A stretch of 64,000 nucleotides of DNA from Nonomuraea basaltis (lineage in GTDB: Bacteria; Actinomycetota; Actinomycetes; Streptosporangiales; Streptosporangiaceae), in the NCBI RefSeq assembly GCF_005893125.1, contig NZ_VCJS01000048.1, forward strand, positions 1 through 64,000, written 5' to 3'. The first letter of the stretch is position 1; every line of letters starts with the position of its first letter. The position numbers and the translations under genes were made by a program. Under the pieces are notes generated by a model. That model did not search any database. It was given only the letters and a program-made list of their open reading frames with translations, and was not told the DNA's origin. Of the stretch, positions 16,904 through 25,548 are shown in pieces.

Positions 16904-17353
16904 CCTTCTCCTGTCACAGGGTTCAAGATCCAAGGGATCATGACATGACCGCATGACAACGGAGTGAACTGCCATCCGACCGGCGATGCCAAACCCACTT
17001 CCTCACCCCGCCGGAGGGACTGCTCGGGACTCGCCGACGGCGCGCGGCCTCCACCTCGGATCCGACCTCTGCCGGCACCCTGTCCGGGCTGTCCCGCAGC
17101 AGCCCTTCGGTGGAGCAGACGAGCGGCTCGGCGTTGTTGCGGGTCTCGGCGGCCTCGCGCCTGCGGCGGTCGTGTCCCTCTGGGTCACCTCGATTACCTG
17201 AGGGGACCGTGGTCCGCGCGAGCCCGGGACGTCGAGGCGAATATTTGGTACAGGGTTTACCCTGGAGTGGATGACGAGGTGCCCCGGCGTGTGCTGGTGT
17301 TTGGGTGATGGACGCACTCCGGTTTTGACCTTCGATCCGTCGTGGAGATGGCT
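16904..17353. other. Intergenic stretch without a convincing gene
   Basis: 450 bases between divergent genes. Several short open frames exist but none shows family features or a ribosome-binding site. The part near 17230-17260 is locally AT-rich (AATATTTGG, GGGTTTACCC) and may hold the promoter of the STAS gene. The part before 16960 probably holds the glycosidase promoter. Confidence 0.4.
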
Positions 17354-17752
17354 ATGGATCGGCTGGACGTCAACGTGGAGATCGCGGACGGGCGTGCCGT
17401 GGTGCGGGCGCGCGGCGAGATCGATCTGGAGACCGCCGGGCTGCTCGGGAGCGTGCTGGAGAACATTTCCCGCCGCTGCGATGGTCGCCGGGTCGAGGTA
17501 GACCTTGGACAGGTGCCGTTCATGGACTGTTCCGGGCTGCGCGAGCTGATCAGAGCCAACCGGTGCCTTCGGCGCCAGGGCGAGACGCTCACGCTCGTCA
17601 ACTGCTCACGCCAGGTTGATCGGCTGCTGGAGATCGCCGGGCTCGACCACCGACTCGGCGCGCCCCGCAGGGCCTCCCCGCCTCAGTGCTCGCCGTTTGT
17701 CCGTGGTGGCGCTCTGGCCGGATCCTCCTCCTCGCTGCCGTCCGGGGCGTGA
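17354..17752 (+). CDS. STAS-domain anti-anti-sigma factor
   Basis: A 132-residue protein whose first 100 residues are a STAS domain (RGEIDLETAGLL, then VEVDLGQVPFMDCSGLREL). The phosphorylatable Ser of SpoIIAA/RsbV-type antagonists is S60 in MDCSG. Such proteins release a sigma factor from an anti-sigma kinase when unphosphorylated. The C-terminal 30 residues are disordered and lie over the convergent small membrane-protein gene (70-bp overlap). Two ATGs occur close together; the second (17354) has GGAG at the right distance. No anti-sigma kinase or sigma gene is next to it. Confidence 0.85.
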   Translation: MDRLDVNVEIADGRAVVRARGEIDLETAGLLGSVLENISRRCDGRRVEVDLGQVPFMDCSGLRELIRANRCLRRQGETLTLVNCSRQVDRLLEIAGLDHRLGAPRRASPPQCSPFVRGGALAGSSSSLPSGA

Positions 17753-17850
17753 TCCTCAGGTTCGCCGAAGAGGGCGGCTTCGATCTCCGCCATGCCCAGG
17801 AGCAGCACCATGGCCGCAATCGGGATCGCCAAGAGAGCCACGAACGCCAT
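17683..17850 (-). CDS. Small single-span membrane protein, unknown function
   Basis: A 55-residue protein. Residues about 3-28 are one hydrophobic helix (MAFVALLAIPIAAMVLLLGMAE) followed by an acidic, disordered tail (GEPEDHAPDGSEEEDPA). A GTG six codons upstream would add two arginines before the helix. It overlaps the 3' end of the STAS gene on the opposite strand. No family is recognised; small actinobacterial membrane proteins of this kind are common. The 276 bases upstream (17851-18126) contain no other gene. Confidence 0.4.
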   Translation of the reverse strand: MAFVALLAIPIAAMVLLLGMAEIEAALFGEPEDHAPDGSEEEDPARAPPRTNGEH

Positions 17851-18126
17851 GGTCAGCACTCGCCTCACCCCTCCATGCCGAGACGTTCGCACCGATTGCC
17901 CTACCCACATAAAGGTGAGATTTCCGGCATAACGGTAGATATCTCTCCATGGCTGGAGACTCCCGGGACCCGTCATCGCTTGGTCACCGATGGGGTCCCG
18001 TGTCCGGTCGATCGCGCGCCGGGTGGCGCCGCTGACTTCGTGCTCGACGTTCAGTTACGGTGATGCGGCCGCGCGGCGGAACGTGTCATGGAGGAGGGGC
18101 ACCGCGCGGTTCGGGCCCTCTGGCCG

Positions 18127-18807
18127 TCAGGCGGACGGGCTGGGGAAGCTCTCGGGTGTGGTCAGTCCCGTGCTTTCCAGGAGACGCTGGTGGTTGAGCA
18201 CCGCGGCGTTGGCCTGCTCGGAGAAGCGCCGGACCAAGGTGTTCTGCGTGCTGCCGCGGACGGTGCCGATCAGGACGAAGACCTTGCCGTGGGCCAGACG
18301 CAGCCATTTGACGTACGTGGCGTCGTAGGCGGACCCGGACTTGCTGGAGATGTCGCTCATCCAGAACTCCTGCTCGTCGGTGGGTTTCACCGGCAGCTTG
18401 ACCTTCAATTTTGCGGCCAGGTCGCGGACCTGCTTGTCGAGCGTGTGGTGCTGTTGCGCGATCTCCTCGCTGATCTCGCGGACCTTGGCGTTGCTGGCCC
18501 GCTGCATCGCGTCCTGGGCTATGGGCATCTCCCACAGGCTGGCGAGCCGGACTCCGTTGATGAGCTTGCGGTCGGTCTCCGACAGCGGCCCCCACTTGGT
18601 CTGCCAGGTGCCCGACTCGGGTTCCTGCTCCGGCTCGGGCTGCGCCGAAGCGGAGTCGCTGGGCTCGATGTCGACGGTGGCCGGCACGGTGCTGACGTCG
18701 GCCACCTCGGTGCTGGGCGGTGCCGAGTAAGGGGCACAGGCGGCGAGTGAGAGGAGCGCGGCAATGCCGCAGACGATGTGAACGCGACGGCCCTGGCGGA
18801 ATCGCAT
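18127..18807 (-). CDS. DUF4142-domain lipoprotein
   Basis: A 226-residue exported protein. The N-terminus has arginines (RFRQGRR), a hydrophobic stretch and the lipobox LSLAACAP, so it is probably anchored outside the membrane by a lipidated Cys near residue 24. After a Pro/Glu-rich linker (about 30-70), the four-helix DUF4142 domain occupies about 75-210 (ETDRKLINGVRLASLWE, AQDAMQRASNAKVREIS, EIAQQHHTLDKQVRDLA). The family is ferritin-like in fold and of unknown function. GAAGGGA lies seven bases before the ATG. It is monocistronic. Confidence 0.82.
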   Translation of the reverse strand: MRFRQGRRVHIVCGIAALLSLAACAPYSAPPSTEVADVSTVPATVDIEPSDSASAQPEPEQEPESGTWQTKWGPLSETDRKLINGVRLASLWEMPIAQDAMQRASNAKVREISEEIAQQHHTLDKQVRDLAAKLKVKLPVKPTDEQEFWMSDISSKSGSAYDATYVKWLRLAHGKVFVLIGTVRGSTQNTLVRRFSEQANAAVLNHQRLLESTGLTTPESFPSPSA

Positions 18808-18982
18808 ATGCCGTCATCCCTTCTGGATCCTTGGGTGCGGCCTCGATGAGAGTGGCGACGGTCAGTAAGGGGTACGCGGCGGAGCCAGGGGGCGTTCATA
18901 GCAGTGTGCAAGATTTGCAGTGCGCAAGTGTGACGGAGACCCACCCTCGGTCAGTGTGCAGGGGGAGGCCCGGACAGCCCGC

Positions 18983-20308
18983 TCAGGCAACGCCCGCCAC
19001 GTAGACGTCGCCATCGGCCACGGTGACCTCCCGCGCACTGGACGCTCCCGTGGCCAGAATCCTGGCCGGGTCACGGAAGCCGGTGATGAGCTCGATTCGC
19101 TGGACTGGTTTGGGGATGGGGATCACGGTCTCGGCCTCCCACCGCCGGCCATGCTCGAGCCGATGGGTCGCGATACCGGGCTGGCCGTCGACCGTGGTGT
19201 AGACCCGCCATGTGTGCGGCCCGATCGGCTCCATCTCCCGGGTCCGCAGCCCGGTGGCCACCTGGCTGGTCTGCCAGCCACGTGGGGTCCACACCGAGGA
19301 GAAATCGTGGAATCCCAGGGACGCGTCCCTGGTGAACCAGACCACGAACGGCCGTCCGTTCTCCAGCCAGCCGACCAGCTGAATATAGTCGGGCGAGACG
19401 ACGTCGCCCGGGCGCTCGAGCGGCGTGACCGCCACCTTGCAGGGGCCCTCCATCTCGTCGTTGGCGAGTTGCGGCCCCAGGTCGGTCCCGTCGGCGGCGT
19501 GGAAGGTCAGCGCGTTCGGGTCGAACCAGGCGTAGTGGATGTCCTTGTGGTAGTAGTCGTGCCTGTGCTGCGTCGGACCGCCCCCGGCCAGCGTCCACAC
19601 CAGGTGCACGCGCTCGGGCCGTCGCTGATACCTCAGCTGCCCGACGTAGATCTCGTTGAGGTTGTCCGGCCTGTCGGTCGAGCCGAGAGCGTACGGCAGG
19701 CCGGTGAGCTGCTTGGAGCTCTGCCACGTGACCCCGTGGTCGGTGGACCTGATGTACAGCATCGGCCGGGTGTCCGTCGGCGTGCTCGGCACCAGGGTCC
19801 TGGTGGTCTCGCGGAAGAACACGAAGAGGTGCCCGTTGGCCGCCTTGAACGGCATCGGATAGCTGGCCGCCGCCCCTTCCGCGACCACTTGGACGTTCCA
19901 CGCGCCGTCGATCGCGTGCGGCCGCGGCGACCTGGCGACCACGGTCTCGCCGTTGTGCATCCCGACGACCACCACGAGATGCCCGTCGTCCGCCTGCAGC
20001 ATGGTCGGGTAGTTGTGGGAGTCGCCGCGCCCATCGATGATCTTCAGCGGTGCCGACCACGTTCCGTCCCGGAACGCCTGCACGTAGCTGTCCTCGTTCA
20101 TCCCGCCCCACGAGATGAACGTCGCCCCGGTTCGCCGATCACGTACGCCACCCGCGACCGGTCGCCTGTCGGTCCTCGCCGCCACGCCGGTCGCGGCAGT
20201 CATCACTTGGTAGTTCACGGCCTGCGCCGATGCCCGTCCCGGTAAGCCGGCCACCAGTGCGCCCCCCGCCAGAACACCCCCGGCCTTCAGTAGATCTCGC
20301 CGCTCCAT
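18983..20308 (-). CDS. Secreted BNR-4 repeat (beta-propeller) protein, possible polysaccharide lyase
   Basis: A 441-residue protein with a Tat-like signal (ERRDLLKAGG and a hydrophobic stretch, cleavage near RASAQA). The mature part is a beta-propeller of the BNR-4 type: repeated Ser/Asp-box-like elements such as RSTDHGVTWQSSK, DGTWSAPLKI and DDGHLVVVVGMHNG, with a YHKDIHYAWFDP segment. Proteins of this fold include sialidase-like and ulvan-type polysaccharide lyases (PL24/PL25). Which, if any, applies here is not clear. It is divergent from a sugar ABC transporter, suggesting that it attacks the polymer whose fragments are imported. GAGGGG lies before the ATG. Confidence 0.7.
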   Translation of the reverse strand: MERRDLLKAGGVLAGGALVAGLPGRASAQAVNYQVMTAATGVAARTDRRPVAGGVRDRRTGATFISWGGMNEDSYVQAFRDGTWSAPLKIIDGRGDSHNYPTMLQADDGHLVVVVGMHNGETVVARSPRPHAIDGAWNVQVVAEGAAASYPMPFKAANGHLFVFFRETTRTLVPSTPTDTRPMLYIRSTDHGVTWQSSKQLTGLPYALGSTDRPDNLNEIYVGQLRYQRRPERVHLVWTLAGGGPTQHRHDYYHKDIHYAWFDPNALTFHAADGTDLGPQLANDEMEGPCKVAVTPLERPGDVVSPDYIQLVGWLENGRPFVVWFTRDASLGFHDFSSVWTPRGWQTSQVATGLRTREMEPIGPHTWRVYTTVDGQPGIATHRLEHGRRWEAETVIPIPKPVQRIELITGFRDPARILATGASSAREVTVADGDVYVAGVA

Positions 20309-20414
20309 AGAGTGCCCCTCACCGTGGATAGGTCGGATGTGTTAGGCACCAAAGACGGTATTTCGGGCATGGATCACGGTCAAGACCCCCTAGAGATCCG
20401 AGCGTCTCGATGCC

Positions 20415-20426
20415 GCAACCGTTTGC
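20415..20426. promoter_or_regulatory. LacI-type operator-like site in sugar-locus divergent promoter
   Basis: GCAACCGTTTGC is a near-palindrome with a central CG, the hallmark of LacI-family operators. A nearly identical GCAACCGATTGT stands before the GH97 gene at 25351-25362. It lies between the BNR-4 and transporter genes and could control both. No lacI-like gene is in the window. The site also sits in a larger inverted repeat, GCCGCAAC (20412-20419) and GTTGCGGC (20446-20453). Confidence 0.45.
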
Positions 20427-20457
20427 CGGAAGTCGTTGACGCGATGTTGCGGCCGAA

Positions 20458-20489
20458 TTAACGTCCCAAGTTAAATATTTTACGGTTCA
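20458..20489 (+). promoter_or_regulatory. Promoter of the sugar ABC operon with nested palindromes
   Basis: This AT-rich island has TTAAC-N7-GTTAA at 20458-20474 and the near-palindrome GTTAAATATTTTAC at 20470-20483. TATTTT (20476-20481) is a good -10 element placed so that the message would begin at the ATG at 20490 (leaderless). The TTAAC/GTTAA half-sites recur before the GH97 gene. Confidence 0.4.
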
Positions 20490-21767
20490 ATGGACGGACA
20501 CTCCCGCATGAGTGATCTCAGCAGACGAGGATTCCTCCAGGCCGGCGCGGCCGCGGCCACTCTTGCCCTGGCCGGTTGCGCCGGGGGCGGAAGCTCGGGC
20601 GCCGGCCTCCAGTTCGCCTGGTGGGGCAGTACGGCACGCCATACCGCAACGCAGAAGGCCATCGACGCCTACAAGAAGAAGAAGCCCGGCGTACAGATCA
20701 AGACCCAGTTCTCCGGCTGGGACGGCTACTGGGAGAAGCTGGCCACCCAGACCGCGGGCGGCAACGCCCCCGACGTGATCCAGATGGACTACTCCTACCT
20801 CGGCGAGTACGCCAGGCGCGGCAGCCTGCTGGACCTGAGCCCGTACGTCGGCAAGGGACTGGACCTGTCCGGCTTCGACCCCGACGTGGTGAACGCGGGG
20901 AAGATCGACGGCAAGCAGTACGCCGTGAACTTCGGCATCAACTCCATGGCCCTCATCGTCAACAAGACCCTGGCGGCCGAGCGCGGGGTGGAGATCCCCG
21001 ACACCTTCACCTGGCCCGAGTACGGCGAACTGGCCGGGAAGCTCGCGGGCAAGGGCGTCTTCGGCACCGAGGACGGCGCCCAGGACGGCGGCGCGCTGGA
21101 GAACTGGCTGCTGGAGCGGGGCAAGATGTTCTTCACCGCCGACGGCGGGCTGGCCTACGACGAGGACGACCTGAAGGAGTGGTTCACGTTCTGGGACGGC
21201 CTGCGCAAGGCAGGCGCGGCCACGCCGCCGGACGTCCAGGCCACCGCGACGGGCGACGTGCAGAACAGCCTGGTCGCCACCCGCAAGGCGGTCATGGACT
21301 TCGCCTGGTCGAACCAGCTCACCGCCTACGCGTCGCTCACCAAGGACGAGATCGGCCTCCACACCTTCCCGACGGGCGACAAGCCTGGCCAGTACTACAA
21401 GCCGTCCATGCTCTTGACCGTCAGCTCCGGGACTGCGGCCAAGGACGACGCGGTGGCCCTGGTCAACGCGCTCGTCGCGGACGCGGACGTGGCCGCCCAG
21501 CTCGGATCCGAGCGCGGTATCCCGCCCGCGGCCGCGATCCGCGCCGCGCTGCGGCCCAAGGCGTCGCCGTCCGAGCAATTGGTCTACGGCTACATCGACT
21601 CCATCAAGGACGAGGTCGGCCCGCTCCCTCCACCGCAGCCGCTCGGCGCCGGTGAGCTGCACAACAAGGTGCTCACCAACATCAACCAGGAGATCGGCTT
21701 CGGCAGGCTCACGATCGATCAGGGGGTGTCCCGATTCTTCGAAGAAGCCCGACGAGTGCTCAAGTAG
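20490..21767 (+). CDS. Sugar ABC transporter substrate-binding lipoprotein
   Basis: A 425-residue family 1 extracellular solute-binding protein. The N-terminus has a twin-arginine-like motif (LSRRGFLQAG), a hydrophobic stretch and the lipobox LALAGCAGG. The mature protein shows family segments LQFAWWGS, ATQKAIDAYKKKKPGVQIK and APDVIQMDYSYLGEYARRG. It captures a mono- or oligosaccharide and delivers it to the two permeases that follow; no ATPase is nearby, so a shared MsmK-type ATPase is likely. The ATG at 20490 fits a leaderless message. An ATG six codons later (20508) is the alternative and gives a more usual signal length. Confidence 0.88.
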   Translation: MDGHSRMSDLSRRGFLQAGAAAATLALAGCAGGGSSGAGLQFAWWGSTARHTATQKAIDAYKKKKPGVQIKTQFSGWDGYWEKLATQTAGGNAPDVIQMDYSYLGEYARRGSLLDLSPYVGKGLDLSGFDPDVVNAGKIDGKQYAVNFGINSMALIVNKTLAAERGVEIPDTFTWPEYGELAGKLAGKGVFGTEDGAQDGGALENWLLERGKMFFTADGGLAYDEDDLKEWFTFWDGLRKAGAATPPDVQATATGDVQNSLVATRKAVMDFAWSNQLTAYASLTKDEIGLHTFPTGDKPGQYYKPSMLLTVSSGTAAKDDAVALVNALVADADVAAQLGSERGIPPAAAIRAALRPKASPSEQLVYGYIDSIKDEVGPLPPPQPLGAGELHNKVLTNINQEIGFGRLTIDQGVSRFFEEARRVLK

Positions 21768-22633
21768 AGAGGCGTTCGGCCTACCTGTTCCTGCTGCCGT
21801 GGTTCGCCGGTCTGCTCCTGCTGACCGGCGGGCCGATCCTTGCCTCGCTGGCGCTCTCGTTCACCGACTTCGACCTGCTCACCGCCCCGTCCTTCGTGGG
21901 GCTGGACAACTACGCCAGAATGCTCACCAACGACCCGCACTTCGGCAACGCCGTGCGGGTCACGCTGATCTACGTCGTCCTCTCCGTGCCGCTGTCCGGC
22001 GCGTTCGCGCTCCTGGTCGCCGTGCTGCTGAACCGGCCCATGCGGGGCGTGGGGCTGTACCGCGCCGCCTACTACCTGCCGTCGCTGCTGGGCGGCAGCG
22101 TCGCGGTGGCGATCCTCTGGCGGCAGATCTTCGGGGCGGACGGCCTGATCAACGATGGCCTGCGATATTTCGGGATCGTGGGACCGAGCTGGATCTCCAC
22201 CCCCCAGTACGCGATCTACACGCTGATCGTGCTGCACGTCTGGCAGTTCGGCTCACCCATGCTGATCTTCCTGGCCGGGTTGAAGCAGATCCCCGCCGAG
22301 CTCTACGACGCCGCCGCGGTGGACGGCGCCGGGCGGATGCGCGCGTTCTTCCGTATCACGCTGCCCATGCTCAGCCCGATCATCTTCTTCAACCTGGTGC
22401 TGCAGACGGTGAACGCCTTCAAGGCGTTCACCCCCGCCTTCATCATCAGCGGCGGCACCGGGGGACCGGCGGACTCCACGCTGTTCTACACCTTGTTCAT
22501 CTACCAGGAGGGCTTCGGGAACTTCCGGATGGGCTACGCCTCGGCGCTGGCCTGGGTGCTCCTCCTGGTGACCGCGGCCTTCACCGCGCTGGCCTTCCGT
22601 TCCGCGAGGTACTGGGTTCACTATGCCGACTAG
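21764..22633 (+). CDS. Sugar ABC transporter permease 1 (MalF-like), start unclear
   Basis: About 289 residues with six transmembrane helices. The first (LFLLPWFAGLLLLTGGPILAS) lies at 21785-21850. The EAA loop is IPAELYDAAAVDGAGRMRAFF. Clear permease sequence begins at about 21770, but no ATG, GTG or TTG occurs in frame before a GTG at 21896, which would remove the first helix. A CTG at 21785, preceded by AGAGAGG, is a possible start. The coordinate given marks where permease-like sequence begins, not a proven start. It overlaps the binding-protein stop and the next permease start. Confidence 0.8.
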   Translation, partial: VERRSAYLFLLPWFAGLLLLTGGPILASLALSFTDFDLLTAPSFVGLDNYARMLTNDPHFGNAVRVTLIYVVLSVPLSGAFALLVAVLLNRPMRGVGLYRAAYYLPSLLGGSVAVAILWRQIFGADGLINDGLRYFGIVGPSWISTPQYAIYTLIVLHVWQFGSPMLIFLAGLKQIPAELYDAAAVDGAGRMRAFFRITLPMLSPIIFFNLVLQTVNAFKAFTPAFIISGGTGGPADSTLFYTLFIYQEGFGNFRMGYASALAWVLLLVTAAFTALAFRSARYWVHYAD

Positions 22634-23453
22634 CCGTCGCTGGGCCGTCCATCTGCTGGTCGTGGCAGGCGCACTTGCCATGCTCTACCCGCTGTTCTGG
22701 CTGATCAGCTCCTCGTTCAAACCCAACGACGAGATCTTCACCGATCCCGGGCTGGTGCCGGAGACAGTGGTCGCGGACAACTACGCCACGGGGTGGACCG
22801 CGCTGGGTGTGCCCTTCAGCGGGTTCTTCGCGAACTCGTTCCTCATCGCGGCGGCGGCCGTGGCCGGGAACGTGATGTCGTGCTCGATGGCGGCCTACGC
22901 CTTCGCCCGGCTGAGTTTCCGGTTCAGGAGGCTCTGGTTCGCGATCATGATGATGTCGATCATGCTGCCGATCCACGTGCTGATCGTGCCGCAGTACACG
23001 CTGTTCAAGTACCTCGGCTGGGTGGACACGTTCCTGCCGCTGATCGTTCCGAAGTTCCTGGCCGTGGACGGGTTCTTCATCTTCCTGATGGTGCAGTTCA
23101 TCCGGTCGCTGCCGCGCGAGCTGGACGACGCGGCCCGCATCGACGGGTGCGGGCCCGTCCAGGTGTACTGGCGGATCATCCTGCCGCTGTCGCGGCCCGC
23201 ACTGATCACGACCGCCATCTTCACCTTCATCTGGACGTGGGACGACTTCTTCAGCCAGCTCGTCTATTTGAGCGATGTGTCCACCTACACGGTGCCCCTC
23301 GCGCTCCGGGCGTTCCTCGATTCCAGCGGCGGCTCCACCTGGGGCCCGATGCTCGCGATGGCGGTGCTGTCGCTGATCCCGATCCTGGGCTTCTTCCTGA
23401 TCTTCCAGCGTCGCATCACCGAGGGCATCTCGACCACGGGCCTCAAGGGCTGA
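22623..23453 (+). CDS. Sugar ABC transporter permease 2 (MalG-like)
   Basis: A 276-residue permease with six predicted membrane helices (first at about 8-30, VHLLVVAGALAMLYPLFWLI). The conserved MalG-type cytoplasmic loop is LPRELDDAARIDGCGPVQVYWRI at about 160-182, where the shared ATPase docks. The C-terminal RRITEGISTTGLKG is the standard end of this family. It starts 11 bp inside the previous permease gene. With the binding protein it forms the classic three-gene carbohydrate importer. Confidence 0.92.
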   Translation: MPTSRRWAVHLLVVAGALAMLYPLFWLISSSFKPNDEIFTDPGLVPETVVADNYATGWTALGVPFSGFFANSFLIAAAAVAGNVMSCSMAAYAFARLSFRFRRLWFAIMMMSIMLPIHVLIVPQYTLFKYLGWVDTFLPLIVPKFLAVDGFFIFLMVQFIRSLPRELDDAARIDGCGPVQVYWRIILPLSRPALITTAIFTFIWTWDDFFSQLVYLSDVSTYTVPLALRAFLDSSGGSTWGPMLAMAVLSLIPILGFFLIFQRRITEGISTTGLKG

Positions 23454-23458
23454 CCAGC

Positions 23459-23483
23459 GCCCCGGTACGGCGCGTACCGGGGC
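23459..23483. terminator. Hairpin terminator between permease and GH97 gene
   Basis: A perfect 11-bp stem GCCCCGGTACG / CGTACCGGGGC with a three-base loop sits in the 35-bp gap between convergent stops. Confidence 0.8.
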
Positions 23484-23488
23484 CCTGC

Positions 23489-25324
23489 TCAGCGTGCGCA
23501 GGTCGTCAGGCCGGGCCGCCAGCGGCAGGCGATGGCGGCGAAACCGCCCTCGGCTCCGACCTCCACCGATAGCGTGCCGCCGGGCACCACGTGCGCCTCA
23601 CGAACGAGACCGCCGGCGCCGTCCCCGGTCACCTCGACCAGCCACCGCCCCCGCAGGAAGCCCATCGGCACCTTGAGGGTCCGGGCCGCCCCGGAGACTC
23701 CGGCGCCGATGAACCAGCGGTCGCCGCTGCGTCTGGCCATCACCGTGTGGTCTGCGGGCCTGCCGGACAGCAGCCGCGTCTCGTCCCACACACTGGGCAC
23801 CTGGTCGAGGAAGCGCTCGGCCTCGGGCCGCGCCCGATAGGCGTCCAGCGACCCGGCCAGGTTCTGCAGCCCCGACTCGAACACCACCGACAGCGCCAGC
23901 TCGTGAGCGTCGGAGGTAGGCCGGCTCGGCCGCTGGAAGGCCATCGGCGTGTAGTCCATCGAGCCGATCTCGTTCCTCGTGTACGGCAAGGCCGCCAGGT
24001 GGCTGGTGGTCAGGTTCGACGACTTCTCCGCACCGTGCACCCCTTCCATGGTCATGACATGGGGCCACGTCCGGTTGATCCCCTTGGGCACGCTCGAGCC
24101 GTGGAAGTTGACCATGAGGTGGTTGCCGGCCAAGTCCCGCAGCGTCTCGTCGTACCACTGCAGTCGCTCCTGAGCCTCTGAGTCGATGAAGTCCAGCTTG
24201 ACGCCTTTGACACCCCATTGGCGCAGCAATCCGAAGCGCTGGACGCGCTCGTCGTGGGTGTCGAAGTCGGAGAATCGCAGCCACACCATGATCCCGACCC
24301 CGCGGGCCCTGCCGTACTCGACGAGCTGGGGTATCCAGGTGAATTCGGCCGTCCGATCCGTCCAGGCCCGCTCGCCGGTGACCGGATCGTCGTACCAGCC
24401 GGCGTCGACCAGCACGTACGGCCAGCGGTGCTGCGAGGCGTAGTCGACGAACTCCTTCTGACGCTCCAGGCTCTGCTGCACGGGCCGGCCACCGGCCAGC
24501 CAGCTCCACAGCACCTTGCCCGGCTTGATCCACGAAGTGTCGGCGACCTCGGAGTCCGGCGCGAGGTCATCGACGAGGGTGGACTCGGTGACGGTCGCGA
24601 GGTCGCCCGTGACCATGACCCGCCAGGGTGTGGTCAAGCCGTCGTCGTAGGGAACCCGCGCGTCCCAGAGGGCGATCTTGTAGGTGTTCTGGTCGCGTAC
24701 CAGGCGGGGGCCGGTATAGGAGCCGTTCAACGCCGACTCGGCCAGCAGGAGGTGGTTCTTGCCGACCCCGAACAGCGCGGGCATCTGGTACTCGGCCAAG
24801 GGGACGTCGGTGTACTCGATGAACGGGTTCTCGTAGTCGCGGCGATGCTTGGCCAGCCAGGCGGTGGACCCGCTCGGAACGGCGAACGCCGAGGCCTCGC
24901 CAAGGACGACTCCCGCGCCGGGCAGTTCGTAGCGGTAGGCGACGCCGTCGCGGGCGGCCCTGACGACCAGATCGAGTCCGGTATCGCCGCGGGTGAAGCG
25001 GAAGCGGGTCTCCTTCATCACGGACATGCGATCGAGGCGCTTGCCCGCCGTGGTGGAGTACTTCTCGGCGATCGCGCGGCTGGAGCGGCCCGTCAGACTC
25101 AGGCCGGTGGTGATGTCGGTCTGTTCCGTGATGACGCCAAGCGGGCTGGGGTCGAGCACGGTCACTCCACCCCTCGACACGGCCACGGACGGGCGGCCCT
25201 GCTCGTCGAGGTGGACGGTGGCGACGGGCCCGCCCGCGGGGGCCTCGACGGTCCAGGTGCCGGCAGGGGTGGTGGGAGCTGTCAGCAGTCCGGCGATCAA
25301 AGCGCCGCTGAGTAACCAGTTCAA
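23489..25324 (-). CDS. Secreted glycoside hydrolase family 97 enzyme, retaining alpha-galactosidase type
   Basis: A 611-residue secreted enzyme. It has a signal peptide (NWLLSGALIAGLLTAPTTPAG), an N-terminal beta-super-sandwich (about 20-260), a TIM barrel (about 265-540) and a small C-terminal sandwich. GVKGVKLDF at about residues 371-379 carries an Asp (near 378) in the position used as nucleophile by retaining GH97 alpha-galactosidases. The inverting alpha-glucosidase branch uses Glu instead. EGVHGAE follows as the likely acid/base region. GH97 enzymes need Ca. The TTG at 25324 was chosen because GGGAGG lies six bases before it; a TTG ten codons upstream has none. It probably trims oligosaccharides taken up by the neighbouring importer. 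Confidence 0.88.
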   Translation of the reverse strand: MNWLLSGALIAGLLTAPTTPAGTWTVEAPAGGPVATVHLDEQGRPSVAVSRGGVTVLDPSPLGVITEQTDITTGLSLTGRSSRAIAEKYSTTAGKRLDRMSVMKETRFRFTRGDTGLDLVVRAARDGVAYRYELPGAGVVLGEASAFAVPSGSTAWLAKHRRDYENPFIEYTDVPLAEYQMPALFGVGKNHLLLAESALNGSYTGPRLVRDQNTYKIALWDARVPYDDGLTTPWRVMVTGDLATVTESTLVDDLAPDSEVADTSWIKPGKVLWSWLAGGRPVQQSLERQKEFVDYASQHRWPYVLVDAGWYDDPVTGERAWTDRTAEFTWIPQLVEYGRARGVGIMVWLRFSDFDTHDERVQRFGLLRQWGVKGVKLDFIDSEAQERLQWYDETLRDLAGNHLMVNFHGSSVPKGINRTWPHVMTMEGVHGAEKSSNLTTSHLAALPYTRNEIGSMDYTPMAFQRPSRPTSDAHELALSVVFESGLQNLAGSLDAYRARPEAERFLDQVPSVWDETRLLSGRPADHTVMARRSGDRWFIGAGVSGAARTLKVPMGFLRGRWLVEVTGDGAGGLVREAHVVPGGTLSVEVGAEGGFAAIACRWRPGLTTCAR

Positions 25325-25350
25325 CGGGTGCCTCCCGAGGGCTGGAGATT

Positions 25351-25383
25351 GCAACCGATTGTAGCCCTAATTAACTTCGTTAA
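25351..25383 (-). promoter_or_regulatory. Operator-like sites before the GH97 gene
   Basis: GCAACCGATTGT (25351-25362) is nearly the same as the LacI-type site at 20415. TTAACTTCGTTAA (25371-25383) is an inverted repeat whose half-sites match those at 20458-20474. Both lie within 60 bp of the TTG start. A shared repressor for the whole sugar locus is inferred. Confidence 0.45.
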
Positions 25384-25463
25384 GAATTGAAATCGGGCAC
25401 GAGGTGCCTGGCTGACCCGGGCTTCTGCCAGGGGACGACCGTCTGACGGTGCGGACAACAAGA

Positions 25464-25500
25464 AGCCCCAGGCTCTCGGCATGTGCCGTGAGCTGGGGCT
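25464..25500 (-). terminator. Terminator of the tRNA operon
   Basis: A long hairpin with outer arms AGCCCCAG / CTGGGGCT and an inner stem around GCTC..GGCA / TGCC..GAGC. Read on the minus strand it is followed by TCTTGTTGT. It lies just beyond the last tRNA gene of the operon. The plus-strand side has TTTG, so it may work in both directions. Confidence 0.7.
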
Positions 25501-25548
25501 TTGTCTCCTGTCTGATCAGGTCGGACCTGATCTGCCATGGAGCGGGGG

